The notes under the pieces: generated by a model
Databases searched by the model: none
Told to the model about the DNA's origin: nothing
Seen by the model: only the letters and a program-made list of their open reading frames with translations
Position numbers and translations under genes: made by a program
Shown: piece after piece, positions 14,946 to 21,628 of the stretch
Layout of the letters: each line of letters opens with the position of its first letter
Numbering within the stretch: position 1 is the stretch's first letter
Assembly (NCBI GenBank): GCA_023266435.1
Contig: JAHFQF010000002.1
Coordinates: 1-33,306, forward strand
DNA from: Legionellales bacterium
GTDB lineage: Bacteria; Pseudomonadota; Gammaproteobacteria; Berkiellales; Berkiellaceae
DNA: 33,306 nt
Reading direction: 5' to 3'

Positions 14946-15623
14946 GTGAACCAATATAGTGCAGTGCAAAGACATAGCGAGACTTCTATCCTTGCAACCA
15001 ACAAAGTCATTCGAAACACCTATTTGTTTCTAGGTTTGACCTTGGCATTCAGTGCCATCATGGCGGGTGTATCCATGGCGCAAAACGCGGCACCGATGAA
15101 TGTCTTTTTCCAACTCATCGTCATGATGGGGCTTTTGTTCTCAATACAGGCAACGCAAAACTCCCCAATGGGTATTGTGTTAACCTTTGTGTTCACAGGT
15201 TTCATGGGATACACCCTGGGACCCTTGTTAAATTACTTCTTACATTTTGTGCCTAAAGGGCAAGAAATCATTCTCAGCGCCTTGGGTGGTACTGCCATGA
15301 TTTTCTTTGGAGCCTCTGGCTATGCCATGACAACTCGACAAAATTTTAACTATCTCTTTGCTTTCTTGAGCATCGGGATCACTGTGACTTTTGTGATGAG
15401 CTTGTTAAATGCATTCCTGTTCCAGATGCCTATCTTGTCTTTGGGTATCAGCTGTGCACTTTTGTTGATTAATACTGGCTTTATCTTGTTTGAAACCAGC
15501 CAGATCATCAACGGTGGACAAAGAAACTATGTGCTTGCAACGCTTTCTATTTACCTCAGCTTGTACAATATCTTTATCTCTCTGTTACAGATTTTAAGTG
15601 CTTTTACCAATAATAGAGACTAA
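14946..15623 (+). CDS. yccA: YccA, Bax inhibitor-1 family membrane protein
   Basis: The GTG at 14946 is chosen because a full AGGAGG (14934-14939) lies 6 nt upstream; the longer frame from 14856 would include the promoter. The 225-residue protein has about seven membrane helices, the BI-1/YccA fold (GxxLNYFLHF, FGASGYAMTTRQNF, LFETSQIINGG). In E. coli YccA is a substrate and modulator of the inner-membrane protease FtsH. Length agrees with E. coli YccA (219). It is followed by tus genes, as in other gammaproteobacteria. Confidence 0.93.
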   Translation: MNQYSAVQRHSETSILATNKVIRNTYLFLGLTLAFSAIMAGVSMAQNAAPMNVFFQLIVMMGLLFSIQATQNSPMGIVLTFVFTGFMGYTLGPLLNYFLHFVPKGQEIILSALGGTAMIFFGASGYAMTTRQNFNYLFAFLSIGITVTFVMSLLNAFLFQMPILSLGISCALLLINTGFILFETSQIINGGQRNYVLATLSIYLSLYNIFISLLQILSAFTNNRD

Positions 15624-15638
15624 AAAACTCAGTGTAGA

Positions 15639-15659
15639 GGCCGGTCTTAAGTGCCGGCC
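15639..15659 (+). terminator. Stem-loop after yccA
   Basis: GGCCGG pairs with CCGGCC around a 9-nt loop, followed by CTATTTATT. The U-tract is weak, so it may only attenuate transcription into tusD. Confidence 0.45.
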
Positions 15660-15716
15660 CTATTTATTAAATACTAGATCTCATAATGCTTAGCGAGCAT
15701 GATAGTCGGAAAAAAA

Positions 15717-16064
15717 ATGAAGTTCGCCTTCTTGTTAGAAAGTTCCCCATTTGACTCATCCAAGCTCTATGGTGCTTATCAAGAAGCACGTGAGGCGCTG
15801 CTTAGTGGCCATACAATCTTAGTCGTTTTTTTGCGCGGCAATGCGGTACTTTTAGCCAATCCACACTTGGCCCCCCCAGGAGATGAGGTGAATGTCAGCA
15901 GATTGTGGCAAGATTTAGAACGGCAATATCATTTTCCACTCATCGCATGTATCACGTCTTGTCGGCGTCGTGGCATCAGTGGCACTCCACCTAGTTTTCG
16001 TATTGCAGGGCTTGCACACTGGTTTAACCTGAGCGAAGCAGCAGAAAAAATAATACAGGCATAA
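15717..16064 (+). CDS. tusD: Sulfurtransferase TusD
   Basis: DsrE-fold subunit of the sulfur relay that passes persulfide sulfur from TusA towards TusE for tRNA 2-thiolation. From the ATG at 15717 it is 115 residues (MKFAFLLESSPFDSS). The reactive Cys falls at position 78 (LIACITSCRRRGI), the same number as the catalytic Cys of E. coli TusD; a second Cys is at 82. An in-frame ATG at 15699 adds MIVGKK and is less likely. The tusC start follows after 4 nt. Confidence 0.85.
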   Translation: MKFAFLLESSPFDSSKLYGAYQEAREALLSGHTILVVFLRGNAVLLANPHLAPPGDEVNVSRLWQDLERQYHFPLIACITSCRRRGISGTPPSFRIAGLAHWFNLSEAAEKIIQA

Positions 16065-16068
16065 ATAG

Positions 16069-16401
16069 ATGCGTACTTTAATTTGTATTACTACTGCACC
16101 TACCGAGGGCATTGTGGATGTTGAGTTGGCAGAATTTCTATTGGCGTATAATGCCTATCAATCTCCAGCCAGCATTGTCTTCATTGAAGCAGGTTTAGCC
16201 TACTTAAATCCAAATACAGCCAGCAAAACCCCAGGCCCTGCGCCGCATCAAATACTGTCAGCACTCTGTTATGGAGACAATAAACTTTACGCTATACAAA
16301 AACAAAACATTGATTTTACTCCCTGTGTAACTCTACTCTGGATCGATGAGTCAGCGTTTGCTCAATTAAAAGCAACACATCCTCATTGTTTGATCTATTA
16401 A
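16069..16401 (+). CDS. tusC: Sulfur relay protein TusC-like
   Basis: A 110-residue DsrF/TusC-like protein: N-terminal ICITTAPTEG resembles the TusC start STAPHG, followed by an acidic helix, SIVFIEAGLAYL (the strand and loop of the DsrE fold) and a C-terminal HPHCLIY matching the family's end. Its position 4 nt after tusD supports the call. In E. coli TusB, TusC and TusD form a heterohexamer; here no tusB follows, and tusE starts 16 nt later. Confidence 0.75.
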   Translation: MRTLICITTAPTEGIVDVELAEFLLAYNAYQSPASIVFIEAGLAYLNPNTASKTPGPAPHQILSALCYGDNKLYAIQKQNIDFTPCVTLLWIDESAFAQLKATHPHCLIY

Positions 16402-16417
16402 CCTCAGGCCTACTCTG

Positions 16418-16729
16418 ATGACAACTTTCCAAACGGATGAAAACGGTTATCTGATCAATGCACAGACCTGGCAGCCTTTGTTTGCTGAGCAAGTTGCGCA
16501 AACCCAAGGTATTGTGCTCACTGACAAGCACTGGAGCATCATTGCCTTTGCACGCGAGTTTTATCAGGCACACGGGTTTTCACCCGCTATCAAAATGCTG
16601 CTATTAGCACTCCGAAAAGCACAGGATCCAACCATCAATAGTATCGTCTTACAACATTTATTTGCTCATAAGCCAGCCCTAATGATTAGCAAGCTAGCCG
16701 GTCTGCCCAAACCTAAGGACTGTGTTTAA
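16418..16729 (+). CDS. tusE: TusE (DsrC-family) sulfur carrier
   Basis: Accepts sulfur from TusBCD and delivers it to MnmA. The 103-residue protein shows the DsrC/TusE pattern: DENGYL, W..L.AEQVA, GIVLTDKHWSIIAFAREFY, SPAIKMLL and the C-terminal AGLPKPKDCV with the sulfur-carrying Cys at the penultimate position (102). The partner MnmA is encoded at 30082-31257. The MFS gene starts 3 nt after its stop. Confidence 0.93.
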   Translation: MTTFQTDENGYLINAQTWQPLFAEQVAQTQGIVLTDKHWSIIAFAREFYQAHGFSPAIKMLLLALRKAQDPTINSIVLQHLFAHKPALMISKLAGLPKPKDCV

Positions 16730-16732
16730 ATC

Positions 16733-17959
16733 ATGCTCATTGATCTCTCCCCCTTAAAACACAAAAATTTCCGCCACCTATTTTTGGGGCAAACTATTGC
16801 ATCTTTTGGTAGTCAAATGACAGCAGTGGTCATCCCCTTTCAGGTCTATTCCTTAACGAACTCTGTTTTTTATACGGGGCTTGTGAGTGGCGTCGAATTC
16901 ATCAGTATCTTGTTCAGCAGTCTGCTTGGCGGTGTATTTGCCGATAGATTTGATAAAAGAAAAATTTTAATCATTTCCGAATTACTCCTGGTCTTCATTC
17001 CTGCACTATTAGCAGTCAATGCAGCACAGACAACTCCGCATATCAGTATTATCTTTGCTTTAGCAGCCATCAGCTCTTTTCTGATCGGGTTACATCGCCC
17101 CTCCTTGGAGGCGCTGACACCCAGATTAGTACCACCAGAAGACATTCCTAAGGTGAGTGCGTTAGCACCCATGAGACAGATCTTAACAACTATTTTAAGT
17201 CCTATGCTCGGTGGATTTTTGATGGTGTACTGGGGGGCCTCTGCAACCTACCTAATCAACTCAGCCACCTTTTTAATTTCTTTGTTATTTCTACTGGCAA
17301 TCACAGGCGCCTTTAAAGCAAAACCTGAGGTCGATATTGATCAATTGTCCGTTCTAAAATCCATTGGTCAAGGTTATACCTACTTGAAAGGACGTAAGGA
17401 CATTTTGGGTAGCTATATCACAGATTTTATTGCCATGGTTTTTTGTAATCCCATGGTGTTATTTCCTGCTTTAGCCGCTTCTTTCCAAAAAATAGAATCC
17501 ATAGGCACATTGTATGCCCTGCCTTCTATAGGCGCCTTATGCATGACTCTCTTTTCTCGCTGGACACTGAATACAAATTATTATGGTCGTTGGATCATCG
17601 CATCAGCCTCACTCTGGGCGCTCTCTATGGTATTCGTAGGTCTGGCTGGTAGTTTTTGGATGATCTTAATTGCGCTCTTTTTTGCAGGATACTTTGATAT
17701 GGTCAGTGGTGTGTTCCGCATCACCCTCTGGAATCAAACCATCCCAGAAAATGTACGGGGACGCCTGGCAGGATTTGAGATGCTCAGCTACTCCAGCGGC
17801 CCGTTGCTTGGTAATGCCTTGCTCGGGGTTCTCGCAGACAGTATTGGAATCCAAAAAGCACTACTGATAGGTAGCCTTGTCAGTCTCGGCGGTGTAACGC
17901 TCATGAATCTGCTATTACGTGATTTGTGGAATTTTCAAATCAAACAACATCAGACGTAA
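16733..17959 (+). CDS. MFS transporter (MFS_3/EntS-like exporter)
   Basis: A 408-residue, roughly twelve-helix major facilitator. The start region HKNFRHLFLGQTIASFGSQM and the loop GGVFADRFDKRKILI (the conserved loop 2-3 motif) place it with the EntS/macrolide-efflux-like exporters; GRLAGFEMLSYSSGPLLG is the matching second-half segment. Substrate unknown. It is 3 nt downstream of tusE and so probably co-transcribed with the tus genes, an association I do not know from other genomes. The following 309 nt are repeat-like. Confidence 0.88.
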   Translation: MLIDLSPLKHKNFRHLFLGQTIASFGSQMTAVVIPFQVYSLTNSVFYTGLVSGVEFISILFSSLLGGVFADRFDKRKILIISELLLVFIPALLAVNAAQTTPHISIIFALAAISSFLIGLHRPSLEALTPRLVPPEDIPKVSALAPMRQILTTILSPMLGGFLMVYWGASATYLINSATFLISLLFLLAITGAFKAKPEVDIDQLSVLKSIGQGYTYLKGRKDILGSYITDFIAMVFCNPMVLFPALAASFQKIESIGTLYALPSIGALCMTLFSRWTLNTNYYGRWIIASASLWALSMVFVGLAGSFWMILIALFFAGYFDMVSGVFRITLWNQTIPENVRGRLAGFEMLSYSSGPLLGNALLGVLADSIGIQKALLIGSLVSLGGVTLMNLLLRDLWNFQIKQHQT

Positions 17960-17970
17960 CTTCCCATTTA

Positions 17971-18260
17971 CGTCATCCTGAGCGCGTCTTTTTGCGTGAA
18001 GGAATCTCCCCTGGCAGTGGCACCATCTCTAACATAGTAAGCGTTCAAGTGATATCCAGCAGTGCCCCGCAGGCCTACCTTCGCATCTTTGCTACTTCCC
18101 TCGCAAAAGCCACCCAGAGTCTATCAAAGTTCCTTGCCCACAAACCCCGTGGGCGGGGAAGCAGGGGACGAAAGCCAGGTGAGGCTGCATGCTCGGTCAC
18201 GCAAAGATCCTCGTGTCTGCTCCTTGGGTTCCTTGGGTCCGTTGATACTGCTTGAACGCT
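17971..18260. repeat. Repeat-rich intergenic block with inverted ends
   Basis: It opens with CGTCATCCTGAGCG...GAAGGAATCTCC, a type of dispersed intergenic repeat seen in many bacterial genomes. From 18040 to 18260 it is bounded by inverted repeats (AGCGTTCAAG at 18040-18049 and CTTGAACGCT at 18251-18260, with partial matching beyond). Inside is a perfect 6-bp hairpin GCCCAC-AAACCCC-GTGGGC (18136-18154). Frames crossing it are not gene-like. It separates the convergent MFS and serS genes. Confidence 0.5.
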
Positions 18261-18268
18261 CACATTGT

Positions 18269-19552
18269 TTAAGCGTCTAATAAAATCTTCTTTTTCCCAC
18301 CCATATAACGCTGCAATGCTGCCGGTATGCTAATGCTACGATCAGCATTTTGATAGTTTTCCATGACTGCAATCAAACACCGACCCACGGCAACGCCTGA
18401 GCCATTTAAAGTATGCACCAAACGTGGTTTTTTGGTTTCTGGATCACGATAGCGTGCTTGCATACGTCGCGCTTGAAAATCTTCACAATTACTGCAAGAA
18501 GAAATCTCACGATATTGCTTTTGGCCCGGTAACCATACTTCTAGATCATAGGTCTTGGTTGCACCGAACCCCATATCGCCCGTGCACAATAAAGAGCGTC
18601 TAAAAGGTAATTCGAGCTTCTTTAAAATATTTTCAGCGTGCGATGTCATTTCTTCGTGGGCCGCATAAGAATGCTGTGGCTCAACAATCTGCACTAATTC
18701 AACTTTATCAAATTGATGCTGTCTAAACATACCCCGCATATCTTTACCATAACTGCCTGCTTCACTACGAAAACAAGGCGTATGAGCAGTTAACTTTAGG
18801 GGAAGTTTATCAGCCTCTAAAATCATATCTCGGACCGTATTCGTTAGTGGCACTTCTGCAGTCGGAATCAATGTCCAGTCACGATCGCCTAATAAGCTAA
18901 ATTGATCTTCAGCAAACTTAGGTAATTGCCCTGTCCCATACAAGCAATGATTTGCGACAATATAAGGCACGTAATATTCTAAATACCCATGCTCCTCTGT
19001 ATGCGTATCTAACATAAACTGCGCCAAAGCCCGATGTAGTTGTGCGAGTTCACGTTTCAAAATAGAAAAACGCGAACCCGTTAATTTGGTAGCAAGCTCA
19101 CAATCCAACTGCCCGCTGTCTTCACCCAATGTTGCATGATCAACGACTTCAAAGGCATAAGATTTCTGCTCACCCCAAGTTGATACCACTCTATTGTCTG
19201 TCTCACTTTTTCCAATGGGTACGGACTCATGCGGTAAATTCGGAATTAAAGCCAATAGATGCTCTTGCTGAGATAAAAGTGCAGCTAATTTCTTTTCAGC
19301 TTGATCGAGCGCATCTCCCATCGCTTTGACTTGATTCATCAGCTCAGAGGTATCCTCCCCCTTTGCTTTGGCTTGCCCAATTTTTTTAGAAAAATCATTG
19401 CGCTTATTCTGCAGATCTTGGGCCTCTACCTGCACTTGTTTGCGCTGCTGCTCCAAATGAGTAAATTCGGCTTCTGGCAGTTGATAACCTCTTGTTGCTA
19501 AACGTTTTGCAACAGCCTCTGTATTTTCTCTTAATAATTTAGGATCTAACAT
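18269..19552 (-). CDS. serS: Seryl-tRNA synthetase
   Basis: Charges tRNA-Ser (and tRNA-Sec where present). The 427-residue protein has the N-terminal antiparallel coiled-coil arm (residues about 30-105, MLDPKLLRENTEAVAKRL then many K/E/Q) that grips the long tRNA-Ser variable arm, and the class II core: motif 2 as FRSEAGSYGKDMRGMFRQHQF and motif 3 as LNGSGVAVGRCLIAVMEN. (Motif 2 spans about residues 255-275.) Length fits E. coli SerS (430). It follows rarA on the same strand after a 176-nt gap that contains a palindromic repeat ending 31 nt before the ATG. Confidence 0.97.
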   Translation of the reverse strand: MLDPKLLRENTEAVAKRLATRGYQLPEAEFTHLEQQRKQVQVEAQDLQNKRNDFSKKIGQAKAKGEDTSELMNQVKAMGDALDQAEKKLAALLSQQEHLLALIPNLPHESVPIGKSETDNRVVSTWGEQKSYAFEVVDHATLGEDSGQLDCELATKLTGSRFSILKRELAQLHRALAQFMLDTHTEEHGYLEYYVPYIVANHCLYGTGQLPKFAEDQFSLLGDRDWTLIPTAEVPLTNTVRDMILEADKLPLKLTAHTPCFRSEAGSYGKDMRGMFRQHQFDKVELVQIVEPQHSYAAHEEMTSHAENILKKLELPFRRSLLCTGDMGFGATKTYDLEVWLPGQKQYREISSCSNCEDFQARRMQARYRDPETKKPRLVHTLNGSGVAVGRCLIAVMENYQNADRSISIPAALQRYMGGKKKILLDA

Positions 19553-19583
19553 GTGTGTACTCTTCTACCATCATCAATGAAAT

Positions 19584-19708
19584 ATACTCTACTCGATTTG
19601 ATTTAAGGCGTTGTTGTCATCGTCAGCTCGCCATCCTCAAGTACTAGCACGTACGCTCTGGTTGCTGGCGACTCGACGCCTAGCCTAAAGCCAAATGGCT
19701 TTGACTAT
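19584..19708 (-). repeat. Second copy of the 123-bp palindromic repeat
   Basis: On the minus strand the core reads GGCTAGGCGTCGAG, CAGCAACCAGAGCGTACG, AGTACTTGAGGATGGCGAGCT, matching the element at 11912-12034. The ends are diverged (inverted match only partial: ATA.TC...TTTG..TTTA). Its orientation relative to the downstream gene (serS) is the same as that of the other copy relative to the photolyase gene. Confidence 0.8.
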
Positions 19709-19728
19709 AAGCAACGCTCATTCTTTGT

Positions 19729-21006
19729 TCAACATTTGGCCTCAGCTCTCAAATATTTTAATTTCTCACTAATCTGTTTCTCTAACCCTCGATCAGTGGG
19801 CTGGTAAAAAATTTTATCTGACATCTTATCTGGAAAATACCGCTGCCCCTTACTGAATCCCTGCGGCTCATCGTGATCGTAACGATAGTCTTTGCCTTTC
19901 TCTAAATTTTTCATTAATTGCGTAGGGGCATTACATAGGTGATTCGGTACAGGTAAATTTCCATACTGCTTAGCAGCTTTTTTTGCTTCCGAAAACGCCA
20001 TGTAAACCGCATTACTTTTAGGTGCAACTGCCAAATACACGACAGCTTGTGCAAGCGCCAGCTCCCCTTCCGGGGAGCCTAAGCGCTCATACGTATCAAA
20101 TGCTTCTCTGGCTAACGTGAGGCCTTTGGGATCTGCATTACCAATGTCCTCACTGGCCATCCGCAAAATGCGTCTACCAATGTATCTCGGATCACAGCCA
20201 TTTTCTAACATCACAGCCAACCAATACAAAGCGGCATCTGGATTTGAGCCTCTGACTGATTTGTGTAATGCTGAAATCTGATCGTAAAAAATATCACCTT
20301 GTTTATCAAAGCGTAATACTTTTTTACCTAAGGTCTGCTCTAATACCGTCGCTGTGATGAGGGATTGCTGATGCGCTTGTAACCAACCAACCACCAGATC
20401 TAAGGCAGTCAAGGCTTTGCGGGCATCACCATCTGCATAGTGCACTAATTGCATTAAAACAGTTTCATTTTCGTAGATTAATTGCCGCTCACTCAACGGC
20501 GGCTTGACAAGGGCCTCAGTCAACAGTTGTTTCAGATCATCAGCTGTTAATGACTGAAAGACATATACTTGCATACGAGACAGTAATGCATTATTCAGAT
20601 AGAACGAAGGATTTTCAGTGGTTGCACCCACTAAAATGATAGTACCCTGCTCTACATCTAATAATAATGCATCTTGTTGCGCTTTATTAAAACGATGTAT
20701 TTCGTCTAAAAATAACACAATAGGCTGAGCCGTTTCTTTGGCCTGCTCGATAACCTGACGGACCGCTTTGACACCATCACTCACCGCACTTAAGGCCACA
20801 AATTCAGCGTCAGCTTCCTTTGCGATCAAATGCGCTAAGGTTGTTTTACCTGTACCTGGAGGCCCCCAGAATAACATGGCATGCCAACGTTTGGTGGCGA
20901 ATGCTTGCCCGAGCGGCTTTCCCTTTGCTAATAAATGCCTTTGGCCGATAAAATCAGCCAAAGATTGTGGTCTTAATTGATACGGCAAGGGCTTATTTTG
21001 CGGCAA
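19729..21006 (-). CDS. rarA: Replication-associated recombination protein A
   Basis: AAA+ ATPase of the MgsA/WRNIP1 family acting at stalled replication forks. The 425-residue protein has Walker A GPPGTGKTT (48-56), Walker B LFLDEIHRFN, sensor 1 GATTENPSF, and the C-terminal MgsA/tetramerisation part (RRILRMASEDIGNADP, LPVPNHLCNAPT). The start is a TTG at 21006 inside the lolA 3' end, with AGGAG 9 nt upstream; it overlaps lolA by 14 nt, so translation is probably coupled. The lolA-rarA-serS order is classical. Confidence 0.95.
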   Translation of the reverse strand: MPQNKPLPYQLRPQSLADFIGQRHLLAKGKPLGQAFATKRWHAMLFWGPPGTGKTTLAHLIAKEADAEFVALSAVSDGVKAVRQVIEQAKETAQPIVLFLDEIHRFNKAQQDALLLDVEQGTIILVGATTENPSFYLNNALLSRMQVYVFQSLTADDLKQLLTEALVKPPLSERQLIYENETVLMQLVHYADGDARKALTALDLVVGWLQAHQQSLITATVLEQTLGKKVLRFDKQGDIFYDQISALHKSVRGSNPDAALYWLAVMLENGCDPRYIGRRILRMASEDIGNADPKGLTLAREAFDTYERLGSPEGELALAQAVVYLAVAPKSNAVYMAFSEAKKAAKQYGNLPVPNHLCNAPTQLMKNLEKGKDYRYDHDEPQGFSKGQRYFPDKMSDKIFYQPTDRGLEKQISEKLKYLRAEAKC

Positions 21007-21610
21007 TCACATCCACTCCTTTGGGAGGTGTAAATTTAAAATCACTACGCTTGAGTTGGATGTTTTTATTGCGATTTAAAAAGGTCAAACGACTTTGCTG
21101 ATTGAGATTGTCAGTCATTTCAATCGCAATCAAATCACCTTTTTTAAATATAAATTGTAATTTTCTGAATGGCGTCTCTTCTGCCGTTGCAATCAAATCA
21201 AAGCACTCTTCGTCACAGGAGGCTAGCTGCACTTCATAATTTTTCAATGCTGTAGGATCGCCGGTCAGCAATTGAGCTGGTGTGTCTTGTAGACTTTGAC
21301 TGGCATGAAATTGAGTAATTTGTGAAAAATCCAGATCATAAGACCAAATATAGGTCCCATCATTCACGATTTGCTGACGATATGGATTTTCAACACGCCA
21401 ATCAAAATACGTAGGCTGTAATACATTCAAATGCCCTTGGCTACGCTCTAATAACTTTCCATCGCTGTCAGAAATTTCTTGCTCAAAGTCCGCGCTAAAT
21501 TGTGAGGTCTTTAGTAAAGACAATAACGCAGTTTTATTGTCAGGAGCGGCTTGTGCTAACGAGGTACCCAATACAAGGGTAAAAAGAATTTTTTTGAGAA
21601 GGGACAGCAT
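20993..21610 (-). CDS. lolA: Outer-membrane lipoprotein carrier LolA
   Basis: Periplasmic chaperone moving lipoproteins from LolCDE to LolB. The 205-residue precursor has a signal peptide (MLSLLKKILFTLVLGTSLAQA, cleavage after AQA about residue 21) and the LolA barrel: FSADFEQEISDSDGKLLERS, FDWRVENPYRQQIVNDGTYIW, DLDFSQITQF and LTGDP. (The second motif is near residues 69-89.) AGGAG lies 5 nt before the ATG. It starts 18 nt after the ftsK stop. Confidence 0.94.
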   Translation of the reverse strand: MLSLLKKILFTLVLGTSLAQAAPDNKTALLSLLKTSQFSADFEQEISDSDGKLLERSQGHLNVLQPTYFDWRVENPYRQQIVNDGTYIWSYDLDFSQITQFHASQSLQDTPAQLLTGDPTALKNYEVQLASCDEECFDLIATAEETPFRKLQFIFKKGDLIAIEMTDNLNQQSRLTFLNRNKNIQLKRSDFKFTPPKGVDVIAAK

Positions 21611-21628
21611 AATAACTCCTAATTTTTA

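Noticed and set aside
17926..18280. Overlapping frames of 60-110 codons after the MFS gene
   Set aside because: They cross repeat-like DNA with hairpins and have no start signals.
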